Below are positions 7,143-15,055 of a DNA stretch of 39,313 bases, piece after piece. Numbering within the stretch: the first letter of the stretch is position 1; each line of letters opens with the position of its first letter. The notes beneath the pieces are model-generated. The model did not search any database. It saw only the letters and a list, made by a program, of their open reading frames with translations, and had not been told where the DNA came from. This DNA is from Pseudomonadota bacterium (GTDB taxonomy: Bacteria > Pseudomonadota > Gammaproteobacteria > Steroidobacterales > Steroidobacteraceae): NCBI GenBank assembly GCA_023433705.1, contig JAEYUC010000008.1:1-39313 (forward strand). Direction: 5' to 3'. The position numbers and the translations under genes are program-made.

Positions 7143-8795
7143 CTACCTTCTATATCCCGATGTGATCGGGTAGCGCCAGTCGCGTCCGAAAGCGCGGCGG
7201 CTGACACGAACGCCGGGCGGGGCCTGTCGTCGCTTGTATTCGTTGCGTTTGACGAGATCCAGCACGCGCACGACGGTCGGACGATCGAACCCACGCGCGC
7301 AGATCTCATCGACGGACAGATCGTCTTCGATGAACGCCTCGAGAATGGGATCGAGCACTTCGTACGGCGGCAGCGAGTCGCTGTCCTTCTGGTCGGGACG
7401 CAGCTCGGCCGAGGGCGGACGCTCGATCACGCGGGTGGGGATAACTACACCGGCACCGCTATCCCCACCCACGGAGTTGCGGTACTCGGCCAGCCGATAC
7501 ACGAGTAGTTTGCTGCAGTCCTTGATGGGGGCGAAGCCGCCGGCCATGTCGCCGTAGAGCGTGGCGTAGCCCACCGCCATCTCGCTCTTGTTGCCGGTGG
7601 TGAGCAGCATCTTGCCGGTCTTGTTGGAGATGCCCATCAGCAGCACCATGCGGCAGCGCGACTGGATGTTCTCTTCGGTCGTGTCGGGTTTGCGGCCGGC
7701 GAATTCCTCGCGCAGCGTGGCCTCGGCCGCTTTCATCATCTCGCTGATGGGCAGCACGCTGTATTTCACGCCGAGCCGCTCGGCCTGCTCACGCGCGTCG
7801 TCGAGACTCATCTGCGAGGTGTAGGGCGACGGCATCATGACCGCGTGCACGCGATCCTTGCCCAGCGCGTCGACCGCAATCGCGAGCGTGAGCGCCGAAT
7901 CGATGCCGCCCGACAGGCCCATCACCACGCCGGGGAATCCGTGTTTGCCGACGTAATCGCGCACGCCGAGCACGAGCGCGCGGTAGACGCTCTCGGCATC
8001 TCCGAGCTCGGGCGACACCGTCGTCGGCACGGGCCGCACGACGCCATCCACGCGCTCGAACTCGACGGTGTACAACCCTTCCTCGAACGGCGGCGCGCGC
8101 ATGACCACGGGGCCCTTGCCATCCATCACGAACGAGTTGCCGTCGAACACCAGTTCGTCCTGGCCGCCCAGCATATTGACGTAGACGACCGGCAGGCCGA
8201 GATCGCGCACGCAGCGCCGCACGATGTCCTCGCGATTGCGTTGCTTGTGGATCTCGAATGGCGAGGCGTTGAGCACCACGAACATCTCGGCGCCCGCCGA
8301 GCGCGCGAGCTGCGCGGGTTCGGGCTCCCAGATGTCCTCGCACACCAGGATCCCGATGCGAAAGCCGCGGTAGTCCACGACCGTCGGCTGCGCGCCGGTC
8401 TTGAAGTAACGCTTCTCGTCGAAAACCTTGTAGTTTGGCAGGCAGTTTTTGCGATGCGTCGCGCGCAGCGTGCCCTTCTCGAACAGCGCCGCGGAGTTGA
8501 AGATCTGGTCGCTCGCGTATTCGGGAAAACCGACCAACACTCCGCAGCTCGAACGCGCGCCGCGCACCGTCGTGAGCCCGGCTTCGATCGCGACACGAAA
8601 GCCGCGGTGGAACAGCAGATCCTCGGGTGGATAGCCTGAAAGCGTGAGCTCGGGCAACACGAGCAAGTCCGCGTCGAGCTCGCCGCAGGCGCGCTCCGCG
8701 GCCGCGACGATCTTCTTCGCGTTTCCCGCCACATCGCCCACGAGCATGTTCAGCTGCCCGAGGGCGATCCGCAGCCGGTTGTTAGTTGCGTTCAC
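7143..8795 (-). CDS. nadE: Glutamine-dependent NAD+ synthetase
   Basis: Converts nicotinic acid adenine dinucleotide to NAD+ using ATP and ammonia drawn from glutamine, the last step of NAD biosynthesis. The 550-residue protein has the two-domain layout of the glutamine-dependent class. The N-terminal nitrilase-fold glutaminase has the Glu-Lys-Cys triad Glu49 (LPELTLSGYPP), Lys116 (HRKNCLPNY) and Cys152 (LVCEDIWEP). The C-terminal synthetase domain has the P-loop GLSGGIDSAL. The start is a GTG at 8795; an ATG at 8808 is out of frame. It lies 25 nt downstream of sucD on the same strand, so read-through from sucCD is possible. Confidence 0.96.
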   Translation of the reverse strand: MNATNNRLRIALGQLNMLVGDVAGNAKKIVAAAERACGELDADLLVLPELTLSGYPPEDLLFHRGFRVAIEAGLTTVRGARSSCGVLVGFPEYASDQIFNSAALFEKGTLRATHRKNCLPNYKVFDEKRYFKTGAQPTVVDYRGFRIGILVCEDIWEPEPAQLARSAGAEMFVVLNASPFEIHKQRNREDIVRRCVRDLGLPVVYVNMLGGQDELVFDGNSFVMDGKGPVVMRAPPFEEGLYTVEFERVDGVVRPVPTTVSPELGDAESVYRALVLGVRDYVGKHGFPGVVMGLSGGIDSALTLAIAVDALGKDRVHAVMMPSPYTSQMSLDDAREQAERLGVKYSVLPISEMMKAAEATLREEFAGRKPDTTEENIQSRCRMVLLMGISNKTGKMLLTTGNKSEMAVGYATLYGDMAGGFAPIKDCSKLLVYRLAEYRNSVGGDSGAGVVIPTRVIERPPSAELRPDQKDSDSLPPYEVLDPILEAFIEDDLSVDEICARGFDRPTVVRVLDLVKRNEYKRRQAPPGVRVSRRAFGRDWRYPITSGYRR

Positions 8796-8820
8796 CGCGG
8801 TGATGCATCGACAGTCGGCA

Positions 8821-9876
8821 CTACTTCGCGCGCCGCGCCTTCGCGGGCTTCTTCTTCACGGCCGCCTTCTTCTTCGCAGGCGCCGCCTTCTTCTTCGGCG
8901 CGGACTTCTTCTTCGGAGCGGCTTTCTTCGCGCCCTTCTTCGCCGTGCGCTGCTCGATGATGAGCACGGTCGGCCCGGCCGGCTTCTTCACGGCTTTCGC
9001 GCGCCGCTTGGCGAGCAATTCGGCCATCGCCGAACCGAGATCCGCCGGCGACTTCACCGTGCGCGCACCGGCGCGCTCCAGCGCGCGGTACTTGTCCGCC
9101 GCCGTGCCCTTGCCGCCCGCGATGACCGCGCCGGCGTGACCCATGCGTTTGCCCGGGGGCGCCGTGACGCCCGCGATGTACGCGACCACCGGCTTCGTGA
9201 CGTACTTGCGGATGAACTCCGCCGCCGCTTCCTCGTCGGTGCCGCCGATCTCGCCGACCATGATGATGCCTTCGGTCTGCGGATCGCGTTCGAACAACTC
9301 GAGCACATCGATGAAGTTCATGCCGCGCACCGGATCGCCGCCGATGCCGACGCAGGTGCTCTGGCCGAGGCCCTTGTTCGTGGTCTGGAATACGGCCTCG
9401 TACGTGAGCGTGCCCGAGCGCGACACGATGCCGACGCGGCCCTTCTTGTGGATGAAGCCCGGCATGATGCCGATCTTGCATTCGCCCGGCGTGATGATGC
9501 CCGGGCAGTTAGGCCCGATGAGCCGCGTGCCCGATCCGGCGAGCGAGGCCTTCACGCGCACCATGTCGTTGATGGGAATGCCTTCGGTGATGCAAACAAC
9601 GAGCTCGATGCCGGCGTCCGCCGCCTCGAGGATCGCATCCGCCGCAAACGGCGCGGGAACGTAGATGACGCTCGCGGTCGCGCCCGTGTCCTTGACGGCA
9701 TCGGCGACGGTGTCGAACACCGGCAGGTTGAGATGTTTCTCACCGCCGCGGCCGGGCGTGACACCGCCGACCATCTTCGTGCCGTACTTGATGCTCTGTT
9801 CGCTGTGGAACGTGCCCTGCTGGCCGGTGAAGCCCTGGCAGATCACGCGCGTGTTCTTGTTGACGAGAATGCTCAT
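8821..9876 (-). CDS. sucD: Succinyl-CoA synthetase alpha subunit with histone-like lysine-rich C-terminal tail
   Basis: Catalytic alpha subunit of the TCA-cycle enzyme that converts succinyl-CoA to succinate with NTP formation. Residues 1-290 are a complete SucD: CoA-binding Rossmann part (VICQGFTGQQGTFH), GPNCPGIITPGECKIG, SRSGTLTYE, and the phosphohistidine His247 in MGHAGAVI. E. coli SucD ends at residue 289. Here the frame continues for about 61 residues (291-351), dominated from residue 312 by K, A and P with repeated AAPKKK- and APKKKAA-type units, like histone H1 tails. The junction has no stop or frame change. The ATG at 9876 lies 9 nt after the sucC stop, so the two are an operon. 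Core function is certain; the tail's role is unknown. Confidence 0.97.
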   Translation of the reverse strand: MSILVNKNTRVICQGFTGQQGTFHSEQSIKYGTKMVGGVTPGRGGEKHLNLPVFDTVADAVKDTGATASVIYVPAPFAADAILEAADAGIELVVCITEGIPINDMVRVKASLAGSGTRLIGPNCPGIITPGECKIGIMPGFIHKKGRVGIVSRSGTLTYEAVFQTTNKGLGQSTCVGIGGDPVRGMNFIDVLELFERDPQTEGIIMVGEIGGTDEEAAAEFIRKYVTKPVVAYIAGVTAPPGKRMGHAGAVIAGGKGTAADKYRALERAGARTVKSPADLGSAMAELLAKRRAKAVKKPAGPTVLIIEQRTAKKGAKKAAPKKKSAPKKKAAPAKKKAAVKKKPAKARRAK

Positions 9877-9885
9877 GTCTGTGTC

Positions 9886-11055
9886 TTACTTTCCGTTGGC
9901 GGCGAGCGAAACGGCCTTCTTCGCCGCGTCGGTGAGATCGGTGGCCGGCGTGATCGCGAGCGCGCTGTGCGCGAGCATCTCGCGTGCCTGGTCCGCGTTC
10001 GTTCCTTCGAGACGCACCACCACGGGCACGCCGACGCCCACCTGCTTGACCGCGATCATCACGCCCTCGGCGATCAGGTCGCAGCGCACGATGCCGCCGA
10101 AGATGTTCACGAGGATCGCGCGCACCTTCTTGTTCGAGAGGATGAGCTTGAACGCCTCGGTGACACGCTCGGCCGTGGCGCCGCCGCCGACGTCGAGGAA
10201 GTTCGCGGGATTGCCGCCGTGCAGCTTGATCAGGTCCATGGTCGCCATCGCGAGACCGGCGCCGTTCACCATGCAGGCGATGTCGCCGTCGAGCGAGACG
10301 TAGTTGAGATCGTGCTCGGAGGCTTCGCGCTCGATAGGATCTTCCTGAGAGGGGTCGCGATACTCGCCCAGCTTTTTCTGGCGGAACATCGCGTTCGCAT
10401 CGATGTTGATCTTCGCGTCGAGCGCGACGAGGTCGCCGGACTTCGTGACGATCAGCGGATTGACCTCGAGCAGCGACGCATCGCGCTCGAGATAGATGCG
10501 ATACAGCGCCATCAGGATCTTCTGGAACTGCCCGACCTGCGGACCCTTGAAGCCGAGACCGAAGCCGAGCTTGCGGCACTGGTAAGGCTGCAGGCCCGCG
10601 GCCGGATTGATGTCCACGCGCAGGATCTTCTCCGGCTCGTGTTCGGCGACTTCCTCGATGTCCATGCCGCCCGCGGCCGAGGCGATGACCGCCACGCGCC
10701 CGCGCTCGCGATTGAGTGTCAGCGAAAGATAGATCTCGCGCTCGATGTCCGAACCCGACTCCACGTACACCGTCTCGATGGGCAGGCCCTCGGGACCGGT
10801 TTGTTTGGTGACCAGACGCTGGCCGAGCATGTCCGCCGTCGCGCTGCGCACGGTATCGAGGTCGCGGGCGAGCTTGACGCCGCCGGCCTTGCCGCGTCCG
10901 CCCGCATGCACCTGCGCCTTGACCACCCAGAGGCTGCCGCCTAACGACTGGGCCGCGGCCACCGCTTCATCGGCGCTGCGCGCCGCCTTGCCTGCCGGGA
11001 CGGGAATGCCGAATTCGCGAAAGACTTCTTTCGACTGGTACTCGTGGAGATTCAT
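9886..11055 (-). CDS. sucC: Succinyl-CoA synthetase beta subunit
   Basis: Nucleotide- and succinate-binding subunit of succinyl-CoA synthetase. The 389-residue protein is the family's usual length (E. coli 388). It opens with MNLHEYQSKEVFREFGIPVP and has an ATP-grasp domain (WVVKAQVHAGGRGKAGGVK), the ALDAKINIDANAMFR metal/nucleotide segment, and the C-terminal ligase domain with FLDVGGGA and LVNIFGGIVRCD. The frame is open far upstream to 11814, but only the ATG at 11055 fits the family start, and AGGGG stands eight bases before it. It is divergent from pilS with 105 nt between starts, and sucD follows immediately. Confidence 0.97.
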   Translation of the reverse strand: MNLHEYQSKEVFREFGIPVPAGKAARSADEAVAAAQSLGGSLWVVKAQVHAGGRGKAGGVKLARDLDTVRSATADMLGQRLVTKQTGPEGLPIETVYVESGSDIEREIYLSLTLNRERGRVAVIASAAGGMDIEEVAEHEPEKILRVDINPAAGLQPYQCRKLGFGLGFKGPQVGQFQKILMALYRIYLERDASLLEVNPLIVTKSGDLVALDAKINIDANAMFRQKKLGEYRDPSQEDPIEREASEHDLNYVSLDGDIACMVNGAGLAMATMDLIKLHGGNPANFLDVGGGATAERVTEAFKLILSNKKVRAILVNIFGGIVRCDLIAEGVMIAVKQVGVGVPVVVRLEGTNADQAREMLAHSALAITPATDLTDAAKKAVSLAANGK

Positions 11056-11097
11056 CAGACCCCTGGTGAGGATTCGCTGCCTGAAAAGAGGGGCGGT

Positions 11098-11103
11098 ATT
11101 CTG
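11098..11103 (-). promoter_or_regulatory. Possible -10 element for sucCD
   Basis: On the minus strand CAGAAT (11103-11098), followed by ACCG, lies about 43 nt before the sucC ATG in the pilS/sucC divergent gap. It resembles a sigma-70 -10 box, but no convincing -35 element is seen. Confidence 0.28.
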
Positions 11104-11160
11104 CCAGTTCCGTGGCTTTTCGTGCGCATTCGCCTGCGCTGCTGCTACAGTCACGTCCCG

Positions 11161-12783
11161 ATGACGCTCGTCGCTACCGCGCCCTACGCCCCGACCGATC
11201 TCGCCTGGCGCGTCATAGGGCTGGTCAACCTCTACCGACTGCTGATTCCGCCGGCGCTCTGGCTCCTGTTCTGGTATTTCCATTCCTCCACACCCATAGG
11301 CTCCGCGCATCCGGAGCTGTTCCTGTGGACCTGCGTGGTTTACTTCGCGGCCGGCGTCGCGATCGTCATCGGCGGCCGGCGCCTGCTGCCCAATCTGCGT
11401 GCAACGACCTTCGTCCACGCGATGGTCGACGCGGTGGCGATAAGTCTCATCATGTTCGCGAGCGGCGGCGTCGCCAGCGGCCTGGGCATCCTGTTCGTGG
11501 TGCCGGTGGGCGCGATGGCGCTGCTCGCCGACAATCGCGACGCCTTCCTGCTCGCGGCGCTCGCGACCATGGCCCTGTTCGCTCAGCAGATCACGGGCCA
11601 CTACCTCGGAACGGCGTCTCCGGACGCGTATCCCACCACGGGCATCATCGGCGGCATCGTGTTCCTGGTCGCGCTGCTCGCCTGGCCGCTGGCGACCCGG
11701 CTGCGCGACACCGAGGCGACCGTGCGCCGCCAGCAGGTGGACCTCGCCAACCTGGCGCAGCTCTCCCAGTACATCGTGCAGCACCTGCGCGAGAGCATCG
11801 TGGTGGTCGACCACGAAAACCGGATCCGCCTGATCAACGAATCCGCCGCGCAGTTGCTCGGCGACAGCCGCGCGTTCCCGGGCGCGCTGCTCGGCGAGGC
11901 CTCGCCGCAGCTCCTCTATCTACTGGAGACCTGGCGGCAGCGTCCGCCCGCGGCTACGACGCCCACGCAGACCTTCATCTCGGACGACGGCGGCCACGTG
12001 ATCCAGCCGCATTTCGCCTCGCTCGGCGGCAGCGATCCCGCGCCGGTGATCGTGTTCCTCGAGGACACGGAGCTGCTGGCGGCCAAGATCCAGCAGTCGA
12101 AGCTCGCCGGTCTCGGACGCCTCTCGGCCAGCATCGCGCACGAAATCCGCAACCCGGTGGGCGCGATGAGCCACGCGGCGCAGCTGCTGGCCGAGTCGCC
12201 TTCGCTCTCGGACGAGGACAAGCGTCTCACGGAAATCGTGCGCACTAATGGCGACCGGGTGCGGCAGATCATCGAAAACGTCATGTCGATGGCACGGCGC
12301 GAGAATTCGCGGCCCGAGCGCGTCATCCTTGGCACCTGGCTCACGGGCTTCCGGGACGAATTCTGCGCCACGATGCAGATCGAACCCGACCGGTTCGCGA
12401 TCTCCTCGCTGCTCGGCGACGTGGAAATCCAGGTCGATCCTTCGCAACTGCGCCAGATCGTCTGGAACCTGTGCGAGAACGCGGTCAAATACGGCGCGAG
12501 CAAGGAAGGCGGCGACACCATCGAGTTGCGGGTCGGCCGCCTCGCGTCGACCGCGCGGCCCTTCCTCGAAGTCGCGGACCGCGGCCCGGGCATCGCGCCG
12601 CAGCACCGCGACCGGATCTTCGAACCATTCTTCACCGGCAGCGATCGTGGCACGGGCCTCGGCTTGTTCCTGGCGCGGGAGCTCGCGCAGACGAACGGCG
12701 CGACGCTTCTATACGAGCCGCGCACCAGCGGCGGCAGCCTGTTCCGCATCGTGTTCCGCGATCCCGAACGCTGGGTGGCGTAA
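11161..12783 (+). CDS. pilS: Sensor histidine kinase PilS
   Basis: Membrane sensor kinase that phosphorylates PilR to control pilin transcription. The 540-residue protein has about six hydrophobic helices in residues 17-185 (the pilin-sensing membrane module of PilS), a PAS-like domain (about 200-300, IVVVDHENRIRLINESAAQLLG), the H-box with phosphorylated His327 in SASIAHEIRNPVGAMSHAA, and an ATPase domain with N-box LCENAVKYG, DRGPGIAP and GTGLGLFLARELA. The ATG at 11161 puts the first helix near residue 17; a longer reading from 11044 would overlap sucC. pilR starts 21 nt later, and pilA with a sigma-54 promoter follows, which supports PilS over a generic NtrB-like kinase. Confidence 0.93.
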   Translation: MTLVATAPYAPTDLAWRVIGLVNLYRLLIPPALWLLFWYFHSSTPIGSAHPELFLWTCVVYFAAGVAIVIGGRRLLPNLRATTFVHAMVDAVAISLIMFASGGVASGLGILFVVPVGAMALLADNRDAFLLAALATMALFAQQITGHYLGTASPDAYPTTGIIGGIVFLVALLAWPLATRLRDTEATVRRQQVDLANLAQLSQYIVQHLRESIVVVDHENRIRLINESAAQLLGDSRAFPGALLGEASPQLLYLLETWRQRPPAATTPTQTFISDDGGHVIQPHFASLGGSDPAPVIVFLEDTELLAAKIQQSKLAGLGRLSASIAHEIRNPVGAMSHAAQLLAESPSLSDEDKRLTEIVRTNGDRVRQIIENVMSMARRENSRPERVILGTWLTGFRDEFCATMQIEPDRFAISSLLGDVEIQVDPSQLRQIVWNLCENAVKYGASKEGGDTIELRVGRLASTARPFLEVADRGPGIAPQHRDRIFEPFFTGSDRGTGLGLFLARELAQTNGATLLYEPRTSGGSLFRIVFRDPERWVA

Positions 12784-12804
12784 CCTCTCGATCGGGGAAG
12801 TTTC

Positions 12805-14196
12805 ATGGCGCCGCCGCTCGTACTCGTTGTCGATGATGAACCGGATCTCGTCGAGCTCGTCACGCTCACGCTCCGTCGCATGGATCTCGCGACGCAATCC
12901 GCCGGAGACGTAGGCACCGCCAGAAAGCTGCTCAAGTCCCAGCGCTTCGACCTGTGCCTCACCGACATGCGACTGCCGGACGGCGACGGACTCGACTTGC
13001 TCGAGTGGATGACCGTGCATTGTCCGGGCGTGCCCTGCGCAGTGATCACGGCGCATGGCAACGTCGAATCCGCGGTGCGCGCGCTCAAGCTCGGCGCCTT
13101 CGATTTCGTGTCGAAGCCACTCGACCTCGGTGTCCTGAGGCGCATCGTTTCGACGGCACTCAAGCTCTCGCACTCTCCCGACGCCGGCGTCTCCACACGC
13201 ACCGGCACGCAGCTCATCGGCAGCGGACCCTCGATGGACCGGTTGCGCGAAATGATCCTGCGCGTGGCGCGCAGCCAGGCGCCCGTGCACATCTCGGGCG
13301 AATCGGGCACCGGCAAGGAACTGGTCGCACGCATGATTCATGCTTCGGGTCCGCGCGCGGAAGGACCGTTCGTGCCGGTCAACTGCGGCGCGATTCCGTC
13401 CGAGCTCATGGAAAGCGAGCTTTTCGGTCACAAGCGCGGCAGCTTCACCGGCGCGGTGACCGACAAGATCGGTCTCATTCCTTCGGCCGAAGGCGGCACG
13501 TTGTTCCTCGACGAGGTTGCGGATCTGCCGCTGCACATGCAGGTCAAGCTGCTGCGCGTGATCCAGGAAAAGACGGTCCGGCCCATCGGCGAACAGCGCG
13601 AATCGCCCATCGATGTGCGCATCCTGTCGGCCACGCACAAGAACCTTGCCGATCTCGTGGCGCAGTCGAAATTCCGCGAGGATCTCTACTACCGCATCAA
13701 CGTCATCGAGCTGCGGGTGCCGCCGCTGCGCGAACGCGCCGAGGACATTCCCGACCTGGCCGACACCATCGTGCGCCGGCTCTCGCGCCGGCTCGGCATC
13801 GAGGCGCCGACGATCACACCCGCCGCGCTCGAAGTCCTCAGGAATTTTCCGTTTCCGGGCAACGTGCGCGAGCTCGAGAACGTGCTCGAACGCGCGCTCG
13901 CGCTCTGCAACGAGGGACGCATCGACGTCGCGGACCTGCAATTGCGCGCCGTGCCGCGGCCCGACAATGGCCCACCCCCGTCCGCCGAGTCGATCGCGCA
14001 GATGCGGGGCCAGCAACCCGCGCCAGCGGCGCCAGCCGCGACGCCCGCGCTCGGCGATCAGCTCGAGGACGTGGAGCGCGCCGCCATCATCAAGGCCCTC
14101 GAGGCAGCCCGTTACAACAAGACGGCGGCGGCCAAGGCGCTCGGCATGACGTTCCGCGCGCTGCGTTACCGCATCAAGAAACTCGGAATCGAGTGA
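12805..14196 (+). CDS. pilR: Sigma-54-dependent response regulator PilR
   Basis: NtrC-family activator of pilA transcription. The 463-residue protein has a receiver domain (residues 6-120, phosphoacceptor Asp54 in LTDMRLPDGDG, Lys in FVSKPLD), then a sigma-54-interaction AAA+ domain with Walker A GESGTGKE (165-172), the GSFTGA loop that contacts sigma-54, and GGTLFLDEV as Walker B. A proline/alanine linker follows, and a Fis-type helix-turn-helix (AARYNKTAAAKALGMTFRAL) sits near the C-terminus. It lies 21 nt after pilS and about 140 nt before a -24/-12 promoter in front of pilA, which fixes the target. Confidence 0.95.
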   Translation: MAPPLVLVVDDEPDLVELVTLTLRRMDLATQSAGDVGTARKLLKSQRFDLCLTDMRLPDGDGLDLLEWMTVHCPGVPCAVITAHGNVESAVRALKLGAFDFVSKPLDLGVLRRIVSTALKLSHSPDAGVSTRTGTQLIGSGPSMDRLREMILRVARSQAPVHISGESGTGKELVARMIHASGPRAEGPFVPVNCGAIPSELMESELFGHKRGSFTGAVTDKIGLIPSAEGGTLFLDEVADLPLHMQVKLLRVIQEKTVRPIGEQRESPIDVRILSATHKNLADLVAQSKFREDLYYRINVIELRVPPLRERAEDIPDLADTIVRRLSRRLGIEAPTITPAALEVLRNFPFPGNVRELENVLERALALCNEGRIDVADLQLRAVPRPDNGPPPSAESIAQMRGQQPAPAAPAATPALGDQLEDVERAAIIKALEAARYNKTAAAKALGMTFRALRYRIKKLGIE

Positions 14197-14225
14197 CACA
14201 AAGTGACGCGTTACGTCACTTTGTG
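14195..14225 (+). promoter_or_regulatory. Palindrome upstream of pilA, possible PilR site or pilSR transcript end
   Basis: Perfect inverted arms CACAAAGTGACG (14197-14208) and CGTCACTTTGTG (14214-14225) with a 5-nt centre begin right at the pilR stop codon, about 110 nt before the sigma-54 promoter. GACAC at 14195-14199 and GACAG near 14260 match, on the complementary strand, the C/G-TGTC core reported for PilR in Pseudomonas. No T-run follows, so an intrinsic terminator is less likely. Functional reading is inference. Confidence 0.4.
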
Positions 14226-14336
14226 ACGTGGCTTGGTCGGCGACGTGCGATTCAGGCGACAGGACTACGTCAAATCGGCGCAATCGCGACAAATATCTGC
14301 CTGCAAATCAGCCAGTTGGATTGCTAGCGTCGCCAA

Positions 14337-14352
14337 TGGCACACACCTTGCT
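14337..14352 (+). promoter_or_regulatory. Sigma-54 (-24/-12) promoter of pilA
   Basis: TGGCAC (14337-14342), five bases, TTGCT (14348-14352): the invariant GG and GC dinucleotides are exactly 10 nt apart, matching the RpoN consensus TGGCAC-N5-TTGCW throughout. The predicted transcript start is about 14363, giving a 73-nt leader before the pilA ATG. Location directly after pilSR fits PilR-activated transcription. Confidence 0.9.
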
Positions 14353-14364
14353 CTTTCCTTGGCA

Positions 14365-14385
14365 ACTGGCGCCCCGGCGCCCAGT
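14365..14385 (+). other. Strong hairpin at the 5' end of the pilA leader
   Basis: ACTGGCGC pairs with GGCGCC-C-AGT around a four-base loop (14373-14376), eight GC-rich pairs with one bulged C at 14382. It begins at about +3 of the predicted sigma-54 transcript. A 5'-terminal stem of this kind could protect the abundant pilin mRNA from decay; that role is inference. Confidence 0.45.
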
Positions 14386-14435
14386 GCGCCGAACAGTTTT
14401 GGTTTCTGAAACGTTTCAATCTCAGGAGTTATTAC

Positions 14436-14861
14436 ATGAAGAAGATTCAGAAGGGCTTCACGCTCATCGAACTAATGATCGTCGTTGCCATCATCGGCAT
14501 CCTGGCCGCGATCGCGATCCCGGCGTACTCGGATTACACCGAGCGCGCGAAGGTGTCCGAGCTCGTGACCATCGCGTCGGCCTGTAAAGGTTCGATGACG
14601 GAGTTCTACCAGTCGGAAGGCACCTTCCCGGCCGACCTCAACGAAGCCGGTTGCAACAATACGCAGACGGACAAGATCTCGGCGATCGCCATCACGGGCG
14701 GCGCCACGGGCACGATCACCGTGACGTCGAACCTGACGCGCGCCACGGGCGACTATATTCTCGTGGGCACGCCGGTCAGCGCCACCGACGACTCGGTGGA
14801 GTGGACCTGCAACACCTCGACGATCCTCGAGAAGTTCCTGCCGGCCAACTGCCGTACGTAA
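14436..14861 (+). CDS. pilA: Type IV major pilin PilA
   Basis: Structural subunit of the type IV pilus. The 141-residue prepilin has a short 7-residue basic leader (MKKIQKG) cut by PilD before Phe8, the conserved FTLIELMIVVAIIGILAAIA helix with the Glu5 of the mature protein, and AYSDYTERAKVSEL typical of the pilin alpha-1 helix. Two cysteine pairs are likely: Cys49 with the Cys near residue 73, and the C-terminal D-region loop (WTCNT to PANC). AGGAG stands eight bases before the ATG. It is preceded by a sigma-54 promoter and followed by an intrinsic terminator, so it forms a single-gene transcript between pilSR and pilBCD. Confidence 0.96.
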   Translation: MKKIQKGFTLIELMIVVAIIGILAAIAIPAYSDYTERAKVSELVTIASACKGSMTEFYQSEGTFPADLNEAGCNNTQTDKISAIAITGGATGTITVTSNLTRATGDYILVGTPVSATDDSVEWTCNTSTILEKFLPANCRT

Positions 14862-14884
14862 CTGTCGATCGTACCTCGGTACAA

Positions 14885-14916
14885 GAAAGCCCCTCTCCGG
14901 AGGGGCTTTCTCTTTT
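14885..14916 (+). terminator. Intrinsic terminator of pilA
   Basis: Perfect 11-bp stem GAAAGCCCCTC / GAGGGGCTTTC (14885-14895, 14900-14910) with loop TCCG, followed by TCTTTT. It lies 23 nt after the pilA stop. A second weaker hairpin TTCTCC/GGAGAA follows at 14922-14938. Confidence 0.92.
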
Positions 14917-14991
14917 GGGCGTTCTCCTTTTGGGAGAAGGGTCACGTGAAGCCCCCGTCGCCTATGCGACCATTGGACGCAGATTTAACAA

Positions 14992-15019
14992 TTGCCTGCT
15001 CGCGGACGCTGAGTAGACT
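14992..15019 (+). promoter_or_regulatory. Possible sigma-70 promoter of pilBCD
   Basis: TTGCCT (14992-14997) and TAGACT (15014-15019), 16 nt apart, each match four of six consensus bases. The predicted start lies about 30 nt before the pilB ATG, after the pilA terminator. Inverted arms CGCGGAC (15001-15007) and GTCCGCG (15021-15027) overlap it and might bind a regulator. Confidence 0.35.
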
Positions 15020-15055
15020 AGTCCGCGGCGGGTTGGGTCGCTCGCACGTAACTAA

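Noticed and set aside
8824..9006. A separate histone-like gene overlapping sucD
   Set aside because: The basic segment is in the same frame as SucD with no internal start or ribosome site, so it reads as a tail of SucD.
8644..10944. A 766-codon open frame on the plus strand
   Set aside because: It lies opposite nadE, sucD and sucC, has an R/A/H/D-biased composition typical of antisense frames in GC-rich DNA, and shows no domain.
2723..10947. CTAAC/GTTAG as an enriched signal
   Set aside because: It caught the eye at rare TTA and NCT-AAC codons, but a rough composition estimate predicts more copies than are seen.
12709..14292. A 527-codon frame on the minus strand opposite pilR
   Set aside because: Complement of a fully conserved response regulator; no ribosome site or domain.
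14922..14938. Second pilA terminator
   Set aside because: The stem is short, its T-run lies in the loop, and the perfect terminator just upstream already serves.
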